DNA of 8,106 nucleotides. Source: SFWF01 sp964599835 (GTDB lineage: Bacteria; Bacillota; Clostridia; Oscillospirales; Acutalibacteraceae). The first letter of the stretch is position 1. Every line of letters starts with the position of its first letter. Where the stretch lies: the NCBI GenBank assembly GCA_964599835.1, contig CAZRHF010000104.1, positions 1 through 8,106 on the forward strand, in the 5' to 3' direction. The notes below the pieces were generated by a model. The model made no database searches and was not told where the DNA came from. It was given only the letters and a program-made list of their open reading frames with translations. A program made the translations under genes and the position numbers. Positions 1 through 5,801 of this stretch are shown here, in pieces.

Positions 1-71
1 ATTGTCGGGTCCAATTTCTTGTTTGTCGTTGTTTAATTTTCAAGGTTCGTCGCACTGCTTTTCGCGGTGCC
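1..71 (-). other. Transcribed leader of a probable rRNA operon (5' end only)
   Basis: Predicted RNA starting near 70-71 with a G and running off the left edge. It opens with a hairpin (arms 64-70 and 52-58, seven positions with one C-A mismatch, GAAAA loop at 59-63). At 31-46 it carries ACCTTGAAAATTAAAC on the minus strand. This resembles the boxA/TTGAAAACT-type antitermination element found in Firmicutes rRNA leaders and 16S-23S spacers. No 16S sequence is reached within the window, so the rRNA assignment rests on the promoter strength, the boxA-like motif and the absence of any open reading frame. A tRNA or other stable-RNA operon is the alternative. Confidence 0.62.
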
Positions 72-76
72 AGATT

Positions 77-105
77 ATAATACCACAACCGCTTCCCAAT
101 GTCAA
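77..105 (-). promoter_or_regulatory. Strong sigma-A promoter, probably rrn P
   Basis: The minus strand has a perfect -35 TTGACA (100-105), a 17-bp spacer and a -10 TATTAT (77-82). An overlapping TATAAT at 74-79 would give a less suitable 20-bp spacer. The predicted start falls on G at 70-71. Initiation with GTP is characteristic of B. subtilis rRNA promoters, where GTP level tunes output. The promoter faces away from the sigF stop codon and drives whatever lies beyond position 1. Confidence 0.8.
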
Positions 106-108
106 CAC

Positions 109-128
109 TTTTTTTCAAAAAATTTCAA
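109..128 (-). promoter_or_regulatory. UP-like element upstream of the rrn-type promoter
   Basis: Immediately upstream of the -35, the minus strand reads TGAAATTTTTTGAAAAAAAG. This is close to the known UP-element pattern (AAA, a T-rich block, a short gap, then AAA), the binding site for the RNA polymerase alpha C-terminal domain. Such elements are typical of rRNA promoters. Further 7-nt A-tracts occur upstream at 130-136, 168-174 and 177-183. Binding has not been tested; the call is from pattern and position. Confidence 0.55.
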
Positions 129-206
129 CTTTTTTTCCTTTTGTAAAATTTGGCCAAAAAGCTTTCATTTTTTTAATTTTTTTGACGTTTTTAAACAATA
201 TGCCCA

Positions 207-857
207 CTATCTCATATATATTCTCAGCTTTTCAAGGGCTTTTTTCTCCTTTCTTGATACCTGTACCTGAGATATGCCGAGAATATCGGCAGATTCGGTC
301 TGAGTCTTTTCTTTAAAGTATCTAAGGTTTATTATTGCCTGTTCTTCCTTATTTAATCGCGCTATTGCATCTTCTATAAGGAGCTTTGAGCATATTTCGT
401 CGTCGAAGCTTTCGGTAGGAAGTTGCAGTTCGCTTTCACCGTCAGGATTTTCGAAGGTCAGGGATATTACGTTTCGTGAGGCGGCTATTGCTTCAGCAAT
501 CTCCTCCTGTGTTACGCCAAGCTTCTCAGAAAGGAGGCTGATGGTGGCTTCGCCGCCGTTTTTCTCTATTTTTTCCTTTTCCCGCTGGACCTTCATAGAA
601 AGTTCTTTTATCGTTCGGGATACCTTGACGGCACCGCTGTCGCGGAATAATCTTTTTATTTCGCCGAGAATGGTGGGAACGGCGTAGGTAGAAAAGCACA
701 GACCTCTTGACTCGTCAAAGCCTTCGGCGGCTTTCAGAAGACCTATACAACCGACCTGAAAGAGGTCGTCGTACTCCATTCCCCTGCCGACAAATCTTTT
801 ACAGCAGGAATGGACCAGCCTTACGTTTTCTTCTATGAGATCATTTCTTTTTTGCAT
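207..857 (-). CDS. sigF: RNA polymerase sigma factor SigF (SpoIIAC), early forespore
   Basis: This 216-residue sigma-70 family factor directs early forespore transcription after asymmetric division and is held inactive by SpoIIAB. Region 2 spans about residues 10-73, including YDDLFQVGCIGLLKA (29-43) and the FSTYAVPTILGEIKR core-binding/-10 segment (55-69). Region 3 spans about 104-133. Region 4 spans about 164-213 and carries the sporulation-sigma helix-turn-helix GISQVQVSR (194-202). The ATG at 857 is the first usable start, because an in-frame TAA lies only four codons upstream. The protein therefore lacks the roughly 35 N-terminal residues present in the 255-residue B. subtilis SigF. Its start overlaps the spoIIAB end by 17 nt and no good SD precedes it, which suggests translational coupling. 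Lys203 sits where the Bacillus factor has Leu (SRLEKK). Sigma-G or sigma-B paralogs are unlikely given the operon context. Confidence 0.95.
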   Translation of the reverse strand: MQKRNDLIEENVRLVHSCCKRFVGRGMEYDDLFQVGCIGLLKAAEGFDESRGLCFSTYAVPTILGEIKRLFRDSGAVKVSRTIKELSMKVQREKEKIEKNGGEATISLLSEKLGVTQEEIAEAIAASRNVISLTFENPDGESELQLPTESFDDEICSKLLIEDAIARLNKEEQAIINLRYFKEKTQTESADILGISQVQVSRKEKKALEKLRIYMR

Positions 858-1281
858 TATCTTTATCGCTTATCTTCTTTATGAGAGTCACGGTAGTTCC
901 TTTCCCGAGATGTGATACTACCTTGATCTTGTCCATCATCGATTCCATTACTGCAAATCCAAGGCCCGCTCTTTCTTCACCGCCGGTCGTAAAGAGGGGT
1001 TCCATTGCGCGGCTTACGTCCTCTATTCCCCTGCCGCGATCGCGGATCTTGATTTTTACGGTATTGTCCTCGTATATTTCGCCGGTTATGTATATCTTTC
1101 CGATAGTATCGGGATAGGCGTGGATACTGCAGTTGGTTACCGCTTCAGAGACCGAGGTCTTAATATCGGATATCTCTTCAACGGTTGGATCAAGCTGGGT
1201 AACAAATGCAGCCACGGTCACTCTGGCAAAGGATTCGTTGGCTGATTTCGAGGGAATTGTTAATGAAAACTTGTTTTGCAT
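841..1281 (-). CDS. spoIIAB: Anti-sigma F factor and SpoIIAA kinase SpoIIAB
   Basis: This 146-residue GHKL-fold serine kinase has the same length as B. subtilis SpoIIAB. As a dimer it sequesters SigF with ATP bound, and it phosphorylates SpoIIAA. Visible motifs are the N-box EAVTN (46-50) with the predicted catalytic Glu46 and Mg-binding Asn50, the G1 box DRGRG (81-85), the ATP-lid segment around FTTGGEERAG (97-106) and the G2 box GLGF (106-109). Arg20, known in Bacillus to contact both SigF and SpoIIAA, is conserved in the segment FARVTVAAFVTQLDPT. Translation starts 4 nt after the spoIIAA stop. The AGGAG ribosome binding site (1290-1294, 8-nt spacing) sits inside the last codons of spoIIAA. 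The gene runs 17 nt into sigF. Nothing appears broken. Confidence 0.97.
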   Translation of the reverse strand: MQNKFSLTIPSKSANESFARVTVAAFVTQLDPTVEEISDIKTSVSEAVTNCSIHAYPDTIGKIYITGEIYEDNTVKIKIRDRGRGIEDVSRAMEPLFTTGGEERAGLGFAVMESMMDKIKVVSHLGKGTTVTLIKKISDKDNAKKK

Positions 1282-1285
1282 ACTG

Positions 1286-1594
1286 TTAGCTCCTTTTTTC
1301 TAAGCTTGCGAGGCGTTCGATTCCTGCCAGCTTCATAATTTTATAGATATTTTCAGAAAGGTTGACAATATTGAGTGATGCCCCTGTTCTTTGCAGGTTT
1401 TTATACCTTCCCATAACCAGGCCTATACCCGAGCTGTCCATAAAGGTGACCTCGGAGAAATCGAGAATAAGCAGAGAGGGCATTGAATACTCTATGGATC
1501 TATCTATCTCCTCCCTCATACCTTTTGCGGAATGGTGATCTATCTCGCCACTAAGATAAACGGTCAGTACCTCGCCAGTTGATTTTATGTTCAT
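1286..1594 (-). CDS. spoIIAA: Anti-anti-sigma F factor SpoIIAA
   Basis: This 102-residue single STAS-domain protein frees SigF by binding SpoIIAB. SpoIIAB-mediated phosphorylation inactivates it, and the SpoIIE phosphatase (not in this window) restores it. The diagnostic segment FMDSSGIGLVMGRYK (51-65) matches the Bacillus protein closely; Ser55 aligns with the phosphorylated Ser58. The N-terminal STAS strand LTVYLSGEIDHHSA (10-23) is typical. It is the first gene of spoIIA, with a perfect AAGGAGG ribosome binding site 7 nt upstream. Unlike the B. subtilis locus, no dacF precedes it: folC does, separated by 85 bp that contain a terminator-like hairpin. Confidence 0.97.
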   Translation of the reverse strand: MNIKSTGEVLTVYLSGEIDHHSAKGMREEIDRSIEYSMPSLLILDFSEVTFMDSSGIGLVMGRYKNLQRTGASLNIVNLSENIYKIMKLAGIERLASLEKRS

Positions 1595-1601
1595 ATATAA
1601 A

Positions 1602-1608
1602 CCTCCTT
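1602..1608 (-). promoter_or_regulatory. Ribosome binding site of spoIIAA
   Basis: AAGGAGG, fully complementary to the 16S rRNA 3' end, lies 7 nt before the ATG. It abuts the T-run of the upstream hairpin with no gap, so any folC terminator read-through transcript would carry the hairpin right beside this site. Confidence 0.9.
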
Positions 1609-1647
1609 AAAAAAAGACAAGCCTCTATAATATAATAAAGGCTTGTC
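1609..1647 (-). terminator. Intrinsic terminator after folC, in front of spoIIAA
   Basis: The arms GACAAGCCT and AGGCTTGTC (1639-1647 and 1616-1624) pair perfectly over 9 bp around a 14-nt AT-rich loop. On the minus strand they are followed by seven T (1609-1615). This fits a rho-independent terminator for folC transcripts, 32 nt past the folC stop codon. The large loop makes it weaker than an ideal terminator. Confidence 0.75.
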
Positions 1648-1652
1648 ACTGA

Positions 1653-1661
1653 ATATTCTGC
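1653..1661 (-). promoter_or_regulatory. Candidate sigma-H -10 element for the spoIIA operon
   Basis: The minus strand reads GCAGAATAT, matching the B. subtilis sigma-H -10 pattern RnnGAATwW at every position. spoIIA is sigma-H-driven in Bacillus. The matching -35 (RnAGGAwWW) is not convincing: only an AAATT stretch is found at the right distance. The predicted start near 1646 would fall at the outer base of the hairpin at 1616-1647. Short motifs of this kind occur by chance, so confidence is low. Confidence 0.35.
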
Positions 1662-1679
1662 TGAAACGCGGTGTCGAAT

Positions 1680-2921
1680 TTAAGAAGTGTATCGGGAAAT
1701 AAGGTTTTCTCTAACGGCGCCCGCAAGATAGAGTGAACCGAAGACGAAAAGGGGCTTTTTACCCTTAGTTTTTTCGTTTGCAAGATCGAGAGCGGCATCG
1801 TAGCTTTCGCAGGCGGTTACGCTACCGCAAAATTCTTCTGCAAGTTTTGCCAGCTCTTCCGACGAAATCGTTCTTGGATTTTCTTTTACGGTAACGGTAA
1901 TTACATCGGAGCAATATTTTAATACCTCACGTAAAAATCCGCTACAGTTTTTATCGGCCATCATTCCCATAACGGCAACTATTTCGCCGCTGTAGTTTTT
2001 CATAAACTGCGACAGCGCTTCGGCACCGTTAGGATTGTGGGCTCCGTCAAGGAAAACAACGGGATCCTTGCTTATGAGTTCAAGTCTTGCAGGAACGGTA
2101 GCAGAGGCAATTCCTTCTATGAGAGCCTGCTCATCTATCGTAAGTCCCGCGGCTTTGACCGTTTCTATGGCGGTGACGGCGTTATATATCTGATGTGTTC
2201 CGATAAGACGGGTTTTATAGCTTATACCTTTATATATAAAGGAGTTTCCTTCAATAGAAGAGTCTATCACTTTAATTTTATCGGTTTCGGGGACGGTGAG
2301 GTTTTCGGAAGAAGCCCTGATAACATTCATTGCGGCGGTATCTTGCAGAGGATATGACACGGCAGGACATCCGTTTTTAATGATACCGCACTTTTCGAAG
2401 GCAATTTTTTCGAGGGTATCGCCTAAAATGGCGGTATGGTCATAATCGATCTTCATAATGACCGAACATAGGGGCGAATTTATAACGTTGGTTGCGTCGA
2501 AACGGCCGCCAAGGCCGACCTCTAAAATAACAATATCGCAGTTTTGCTCCTTATACCAAAGGAGGGCCAGCGCGGTTATAAATTCGAACTCGGTCACCTC
2601 AACTCCCGTGCTCTTCACTTTTTCACAAAGACGGGCAAGATCGTCCTTGGGTATATAGTTGCCGTCAAGCTGGATGCGCTCGCGGAAATCGACTATATAA
2701 GGAGAGGTGTAAAGACCTGTTTTATATCCTGCGGCGGTATAAACCGAAGCCAGCATATTGCAGGTTGAGCCCTTACCGTTTGTTCCTGCCACGTGGATGA
2801 CCTTAAGGCTGTCCTGGGGGTTGCCCAGTTTCTCAAGCAGTTCGGCAATGCGTTCAAGGCCGGGTTTTGAGCCGAACACCAAAAGAGAGTGGATATAATT
2901 TAACGCCTCATTATAATTCAT
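1680..2921 (-). CDS. folC: Folylpolyglutamate synthase / dihydrofolate synthase FolC
   Basis: This cytosolic ATP-dependent Mur-ligase-family enzyme adds glutamate to tetrahydrofolate; in many bacteria it also makes dihydrofolate from dihydropteroate. From the ATG at 2921 it is 413 residues, a normal family length. Visible motifs are the P-loop GTNGKGS (46-52), TSPYIVDFRERI (72-83), EVGLGGRFDATN (134-145), the segment KIDYDHTAILG (157-167), Lys177 in FEKCGI (the expected carbamylated lysine) and DGAHNP (292-297). The C-terminal FGSLYLAG (394-401) is typical of Gram-positive FolC. The family's MNYNEAL-type N-terminus and a GGAAG site 7 nt upstream fix the start. A longer reading from a TTG at 2960 would begin inside the valS terminator. 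The gene follows valS, as in B. subtilis. Whether it has both activities cannot be told from sequence alone. Confidence 0.95.
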   Translation of the reverse strand: MNYNEALNYIHSLLVFGSKPGLERIAELLEKLGNPQDSLKVIHVAGTNGKGSTCNMLASVYTAAGYKTGLYTSPYIVDFRERIQLDGNYIPKDDLARLCEKVKSTGVEVTEFEFITALALLWYKEQNCDIVILEVGLGGRFDATNVINSPLCSVIMKIDYDHTAILGDTLEKIAFEKCGIIKNGCPAVSYPLQDTAAMNVIRASSENLTVPETDKIKVIDSSIEGNSFIYKGISYKTRLIGTHQIYNAVTAIETVKAAGLTIDEQALIEGIASATVPARLELISKDPVVFLDGAHNPNGAEALSQFMKNYSGEIVAVMGMMADKNCSGFLREVLKYCSDVITVTVKENPRTISSEELAKLAEEFCGSVTACESYDAALDLANEKTKGKKPLFVFGSLYLAGAVRENLISRYTS

Positions 2922-2928
2922 AATAACA

Positions 2929-2933
2929 CTTCC
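2929..2933 (-). promoter_or_regulatory. Ribosome binding site that decides the folC start
   Basis: GGAAG lies 7 nt before the ATG at 2921 and directly after the eight-T run of the valS terminator. No comparable SD precedes the upstream in-frame TTG at 2960, so the ATG is preferred. Confidence 0.75.
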
Positions 2934-2969
2934 AAAAAAAATAAGCAGGGAGAGGAGCAAGCCTCTCCC
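2934..2969 (-). terminator. Intrinsic terminator after valS
   Basis: The minus strand has GGGAGAGG (2962-2969) pairing perfectly with CCTCTCCC (2948-2955) around a 6-nt loop. Then comes TGCTTA and eight T (2934-2941). It starts 18 nt past the valS stop. It is a GC-rich 8-bp stem with a long T-run, though the six bases between stem and T-run may lower efficiency. That would suit partial read-through into folC. Confidence 0.85.
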
Positions 2970-2987
2970 CTACTTTTTCATAGAGAA

Positions 2988-5618
2988 TCAGATCTGTGAT
3001 TTTATCTTTGCAATGCTTTCCTCAAGAAGGGCAATGCGATCAAGAGTTTTTGCAAGAAGGTCGCGCTGCTGATTAACGACAGCCTCGGGTGCCTTTGCAA
3101 CAAATCCGGGATTGTTGAGCTTGGATTCATAGAAGCCTTTATCCTTATTTGCGGCTTCGAGCTCCTTACCAAGACGTGCAAGCTCGGCGGTAAAATCCAC
3201 AAGCTCGTTTAAGGGAATGTAGACCTTAGCGCTGTCGGTAACGACCAGAACTGCATCGGGCATATCAAAGCTTTCTGCAACCTCAACACTGCTTCCGGAA
3301 GCCAAGCGGCTGATGAAAGCGGCACCGTTTTCGAAGATCTCTTTAGAGGGAGAAGCGATGCATATCTTTGCCTTCTTTGATGGAGGTACGTTCATTTCGC
3401 TACGGCGGTTACGAACGGCACGGATGACCGAAATAACCTTTTCGAAGTTTTCGGCATCGGCAGCGAAATTAAGCTCTTCGGTATATTCAGGCCACTTTGC
3501 AACCATAATTGAGTCGCCGCTGTGAGGCAGAGACTGCCATATCTCCTCTGTGATAAAGGGCATAAAGGGATGGAGGAGCTTTAATACTCCGCTGAAAACG
3601 TGAATGAGAACAGCACGGGCGGTATCTGCAGCAGCCTTATCCTCACCGTTTAAGCGGGATTTGCAAAGCTCGATATACCAGTCGCAGAATACATCCCAGA
3701 TAAAATCGTAAAGCTTAGCAACGGCAAGGCCGAGCTCATATTTATCAAGATTATCGGTAACGTCCTTAACAAGGTCGTTATACTTTGAGAGTATCCACTT
3801 GTCTTCGAGGGCAAGATCACGCGGCAGAGGCATTTCCTCATTAGATTCAAGGTTCATAAGGAGGAAACGGGCGGCGTTCCATATCTTGTTGGCGAAGTTG
3901 CGGCTTGCTTCTACCCTTTCGGGGCTGTAGCGCATATCGTTACCGGGAGTATTACCGGTAGCAAGGGTGAAACGAAGGGCGTCTGCACCGTATTTTTCAA
4001 TCTCAACAAGAGGATCGATTCCGTTGCCTAAAGACTTGGACATCTTAAGACCGTTGGCATCGCGGACGATTCCGTGGAATAAAACGGTGTTAAAGGGGAC
4101 GGTATCGGTATATTCGAGTCCCGAGAAGATCATACGGGCAACCCAGAAGAAGATGATATCGTAGCCGGTAACCAGAGTATTGGTGGGATAGAAATATTTA
4201 AGTTCGATATTCTCGTCGGGCCATCCAAGGGTTGAGAAGGGCCAGAGAGCAGAGGAGAACCAGGTATCGAGGGTGTCTTCATCCTGATGGATATTCTCGC
4301 ATCCGCACCTGGAGCACTTGGTAGGATCGGTGCGGGAGACGATCACCTCGCCGCAATCGGGGCAGTACCAGGCGGGAATTCTATGACCCCACCAGAGCTG
4401 ACGGGAAATACACCAGTCTTTGATATTTTCCATCCAGTTGAAATATATCTTTTCAAGACGGGAAGGTATGAACTTAATGTCGCCCTCTTTAACCGCGGCA
4501 ACGGCAGGCTTTGCGAGAGGCTCCATACGAACGAACCACTGCTTGGAGATACGAGGCTCAACAACACTGTTACAGCGGTAGCAGGCACCGACGTTGTGCT
4601 TTAAGGGCTCAACCTTAACAAGGAATCCGCCTGCCCGGAGATCGGCAACTATTGCCTTTCTTGCCTCATAGCGATCCATACCTGCGTATTTTCCGCCCTG
4701 CTCGTTGATCCTGGCGTCGTCGGTCATAACGTTTATGACGGGAAGATCGTGACGGAGACCGACCTCAAAGTCGTTGGGGTCGTGGGCGGGAGTGATCTTA
4801 ACAGCACCTGTACCGAAATCCGTTTCAACGTAGGTATCGGCAACGACGGGAATCTCGCGTCCCACAAGAGGAAGGACAACCGTCTTTCCGATAAGGTGCT
4901 TATATCTTTCGTCGTCGGGATGAACTGCGACGGCGGTATCGCCAAGCAAGGTCTCGGGACGGGTGGTTGCAAGCTGGAGATATTCGTCGCTGTCTTTTAC
5001 GGGGTAGCGAAGGTGCCAGAAGTTACCGTCGGATTCGCTGTAAACGACTTCGGCATCTGAAATAGAAGTAAGGCAATGAGGGCACCAGTTGATGATGCGC
5101 TCTCCTCTATAGATAAGGTCCTTCTGATAAAGGCGGACAAAGACCTCGCGAACGGCATTTGAACAGCCCTCGTCGAGTGTGAAGCGTTCACGCTCCCAGT
5201 CGCAGGAAGCGCCGAGCTTTTTAAGCTGACTTATGATCCTGCCGCCGTACTGCTCCTTCCACTCCCAAGCGCGCTCTAAGAACTTTTCACGGCCGAGGTC
5301 CTCTTTTGTGAGACCTTCTTTTTTCATTGCCTCAACGATCTTAGCCTCGGTGGCAATGGATGCGTGGTCGGTTCCGGGAAGCCACAAAGCAGAATAGCCC
5401 TGCATACGCTTGTGGCGGATGAGGATGTCCTGCAGGGTCTCGTCAAGGGCGTGACCCATATGAAGCTGACCGGTGATGTTCGGTGGCGGTATTACTATAG
5501 TATAGGGCTCTTTATTTGCGTCGACCTCGGCGTGAAAAAAGTTTCCGTCGAGCCAGAATTTATAAATTCGGTCCTCAACCTCGCCCGGGTCGTAGGTTTT
5601 TGCTAAATTTTCGGCCAA
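2988..5618 (-). CDS. valS: Valyl-tRNA synthetase
   Basis: This 876-residue class Ia enzyme charges tRNA-Val. It has the HIGH-type motif HMGH (53-56) within PPPNITGQLHMGH and KMSKS (525-529). The editing domain carries TTRPETLLGDTAVAVHP (218-234) and FGTGAVKITPAHDPNDF (268-284), which clear misactivated threonine. Cysteine pairs at 180/183 and 347/350 fit the split zinc site near the editing insertion, and 419/422/435/438 form a second zinc-ribbon-like set. DTWFSSALWPFSTLGWP (451-467) is diagnostic. The last 65 or so residues form the ValS C-terminal coiled coil. The start is TTG: the N-terminus MAENLAKTYDPGEVE fits the family, a GGAGGG site lies 6 nt upstream, and no in-frame ATG is nearby. 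The gene has its own promoter at 5649-5677 and a terminator at 2934-2969. Length is normal for the family. Confidence 0.98.
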   Translation of the reverse strand: MAENLAKTYDPGEVEDRIYKFWLDGNFFHAEVDANKEPYTIVIPPPNITGQLHMGHALDETLQDILIRHKRMQGYSALWLPGTDHASIATEAKIVEAMKKEGLTKEDLGREKFLERAWEWKEQYGGRIISQLKKLGASCDWERERFTLDEGCSNAVREVFVRLYQKDLIYRGERIINWCPHCLTSISDAEVVYSESDGNFWHLRYPVKDSDEYLQLATTRPETLLGDTAVAVHPDDERYKHLIGKTVVLPLVGREIPVVADTYVETDFGTGAVKITPAHDPNDFEVGLRHDLPVINVMTDDARINEQGGKYAGMDRYEARKAIVADLRAGGFLVKVEPLKHNVGACYRCNSVVEPRISKQWFVRMEPLAKPAVAAVKEGDIKFIPSRLEKIYFNWMENIKDWCISRQLWWGHRIPAWYCPDCGEVIVSRTDPTKCSRCGCENIHQDEDTLDTWFSSALWPFSTLGWPDENIELKYFYPTNTLVTGYDIIFFWVARMIFSGLEYTDTVPFNTVLFHGIVRDANGLKMSKSLGNGIDPLVEIEKYGADALRFTLATGNTPGNDMRYSPERVEASRNFANKIWNAARFLLMNLESNEEMPLPRDLALEDKWILSKYNDLVKDVTDNLDKYELGLAVAKLYDFIWDVFCDWYIELCKSRLNGEDKAAADTARAVLIHVFSGVLKLLHPFMPFITEEIWQSLPHSGDSIMVAKWPEYTEELNFAADAENFEKVISVIRAVRNRRSEMNVPPSKKAKICIASPSKEIFENGAAFISRLASGSSVEVAESFDMPDAVLVVTDSAKVYIPLNELVDFTAELARLGKELEAANKDKGFYESKLNNPGFVAKAPEAVVNQQRDLLAKTLDRIALLEESIAKIKSQI

Positions 5619-5624
5619 AATGAT

Positions 5625-5630
5625 CCCTCC
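5625..5630 (-). promoter_or_regulatory. Ribosome binding site that decides the TTG start of valS
   Basis: GGAGGG ends 6 nt before the TTG at 5618. The in-frame codons between them (ATC, ATT) are poor starts and too close to the SD. The TTG is therefore the likely initiator, even though it is a weak codon for a housekeeping synthetase. Confidence 0.85.
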
Positions 5631-5648
5631 ATAATTACATTAAACTAT

Positions 5649-5677
5649 ATAATATATCAAAACTTTAACTTTGTCAA
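5649..5677 (-). promoter_or_regulatory. Sigma-A promoter of valS
   Basis: A perfect -35 TTGACA (5672-5677), an exact 17-bp spacer and a -10 TATTAT (5649-5654), one base off consensus. The predicted start is near 5642, leaving about 24 nt before the TTG. That is too short for a T-box riboswitch, the common control device of clostridial aminoacyl-tRNA synthetase genes. Confidence 0.85.
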
Positions 5678-5683
5678 ATAATT

Positions 5684-5697
5684 CCTATTATAATAGG
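5684..5697. promoter_or_regulatory. 14-bp perfect palindrome upstream of the valS -35
   Basis: CCTATTATAATAGG is its own reverse complement and ends 6 bp upstream of the valS -35. Position and symmetry suit a dimeric regulator near the polymerase site, but I do not recognise the motif. It also contains TATAAT on both strands, so a secondary -10 is possible, although no well-spaced -35 was found for it. Confidence 0.45.
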
Positions 5698-5720
5698 GCG
5701 AACTTTCGAGCATATTATTA

Positions 5721-5763
5721 CTGTCGACAATATAAATATCCTGCGTTTGCAAACTGTCGACAA
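5721..5763. repeat. Two CTGTCGACAA repeats flanking a palindrome
   Basis: CTGTCGACAA occurs exactly at 5721-5730 and 5754-5763, offset by 33 bp (about three helical turns). Each copy has the 8-bp palindromic core TGTCGACA. Between them lies a third palindrome, GTTTGCAAAC (5745-5754), which touches the second copy. The set sits 44-91 bp upstream of the valS -35 and just past the hairpin at 5762-5794. It looks like a paired operator, but no known regulator is assigned. Confidence 0.45.
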
Positions 5764-5794
5764 CCGCCTAAAGGCTTTCGGCCATTAGGCGGTT
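5762..5794 (-). terminator. Hairpin after the topoisomerase gene, likely terminator
   Basis: AACCGCCTAA (5785-5794, read on minus) pairs perfectly with TTAGGCGGTT (5762-5771). A U-U mismatch and a GGC/GCC extension close a CGAAA loop. The stem starts 7 nt past the stop codon. On the minus strand it is followed by GTCGAC rather than a T-run, with only two T at the end of the stem. It may stop polymerase poorly or mainly protect the 3' end. On the plus strand it is followed by TTTCCTATTTT, a better T-rich tail, but no plus-strand gene leads into it. Confidence 0.55.
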
Positions 5795-5801
5795 TCCTAT
5801 T

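Noticed and set aside
2..316. Plus-strand open frames near the left edge (up to 104 residues)
   Set aside because: They run antisense through the rrn-type promoter, the A-tract region and the sigF 3' end. They have Phe-rich low-complexity translations from T-tracts and no start context.
2922..2960. Upstream TTG start that would add 13 residues (MLLSLLIFFGSVI) to FolC
   Set aside because: The extra codons are the translation of the valS terminator loop, stem and T-run. There is no ribosome binding site, and the family N-terminus fits the ATG at 2921.
5619..5801. Valine T-box riboswitch upstream of valS
   Set aside because: No T-box core sequence and no specifier-loop architecture are seen, and the promoter leaves only about 24 nt of leader.
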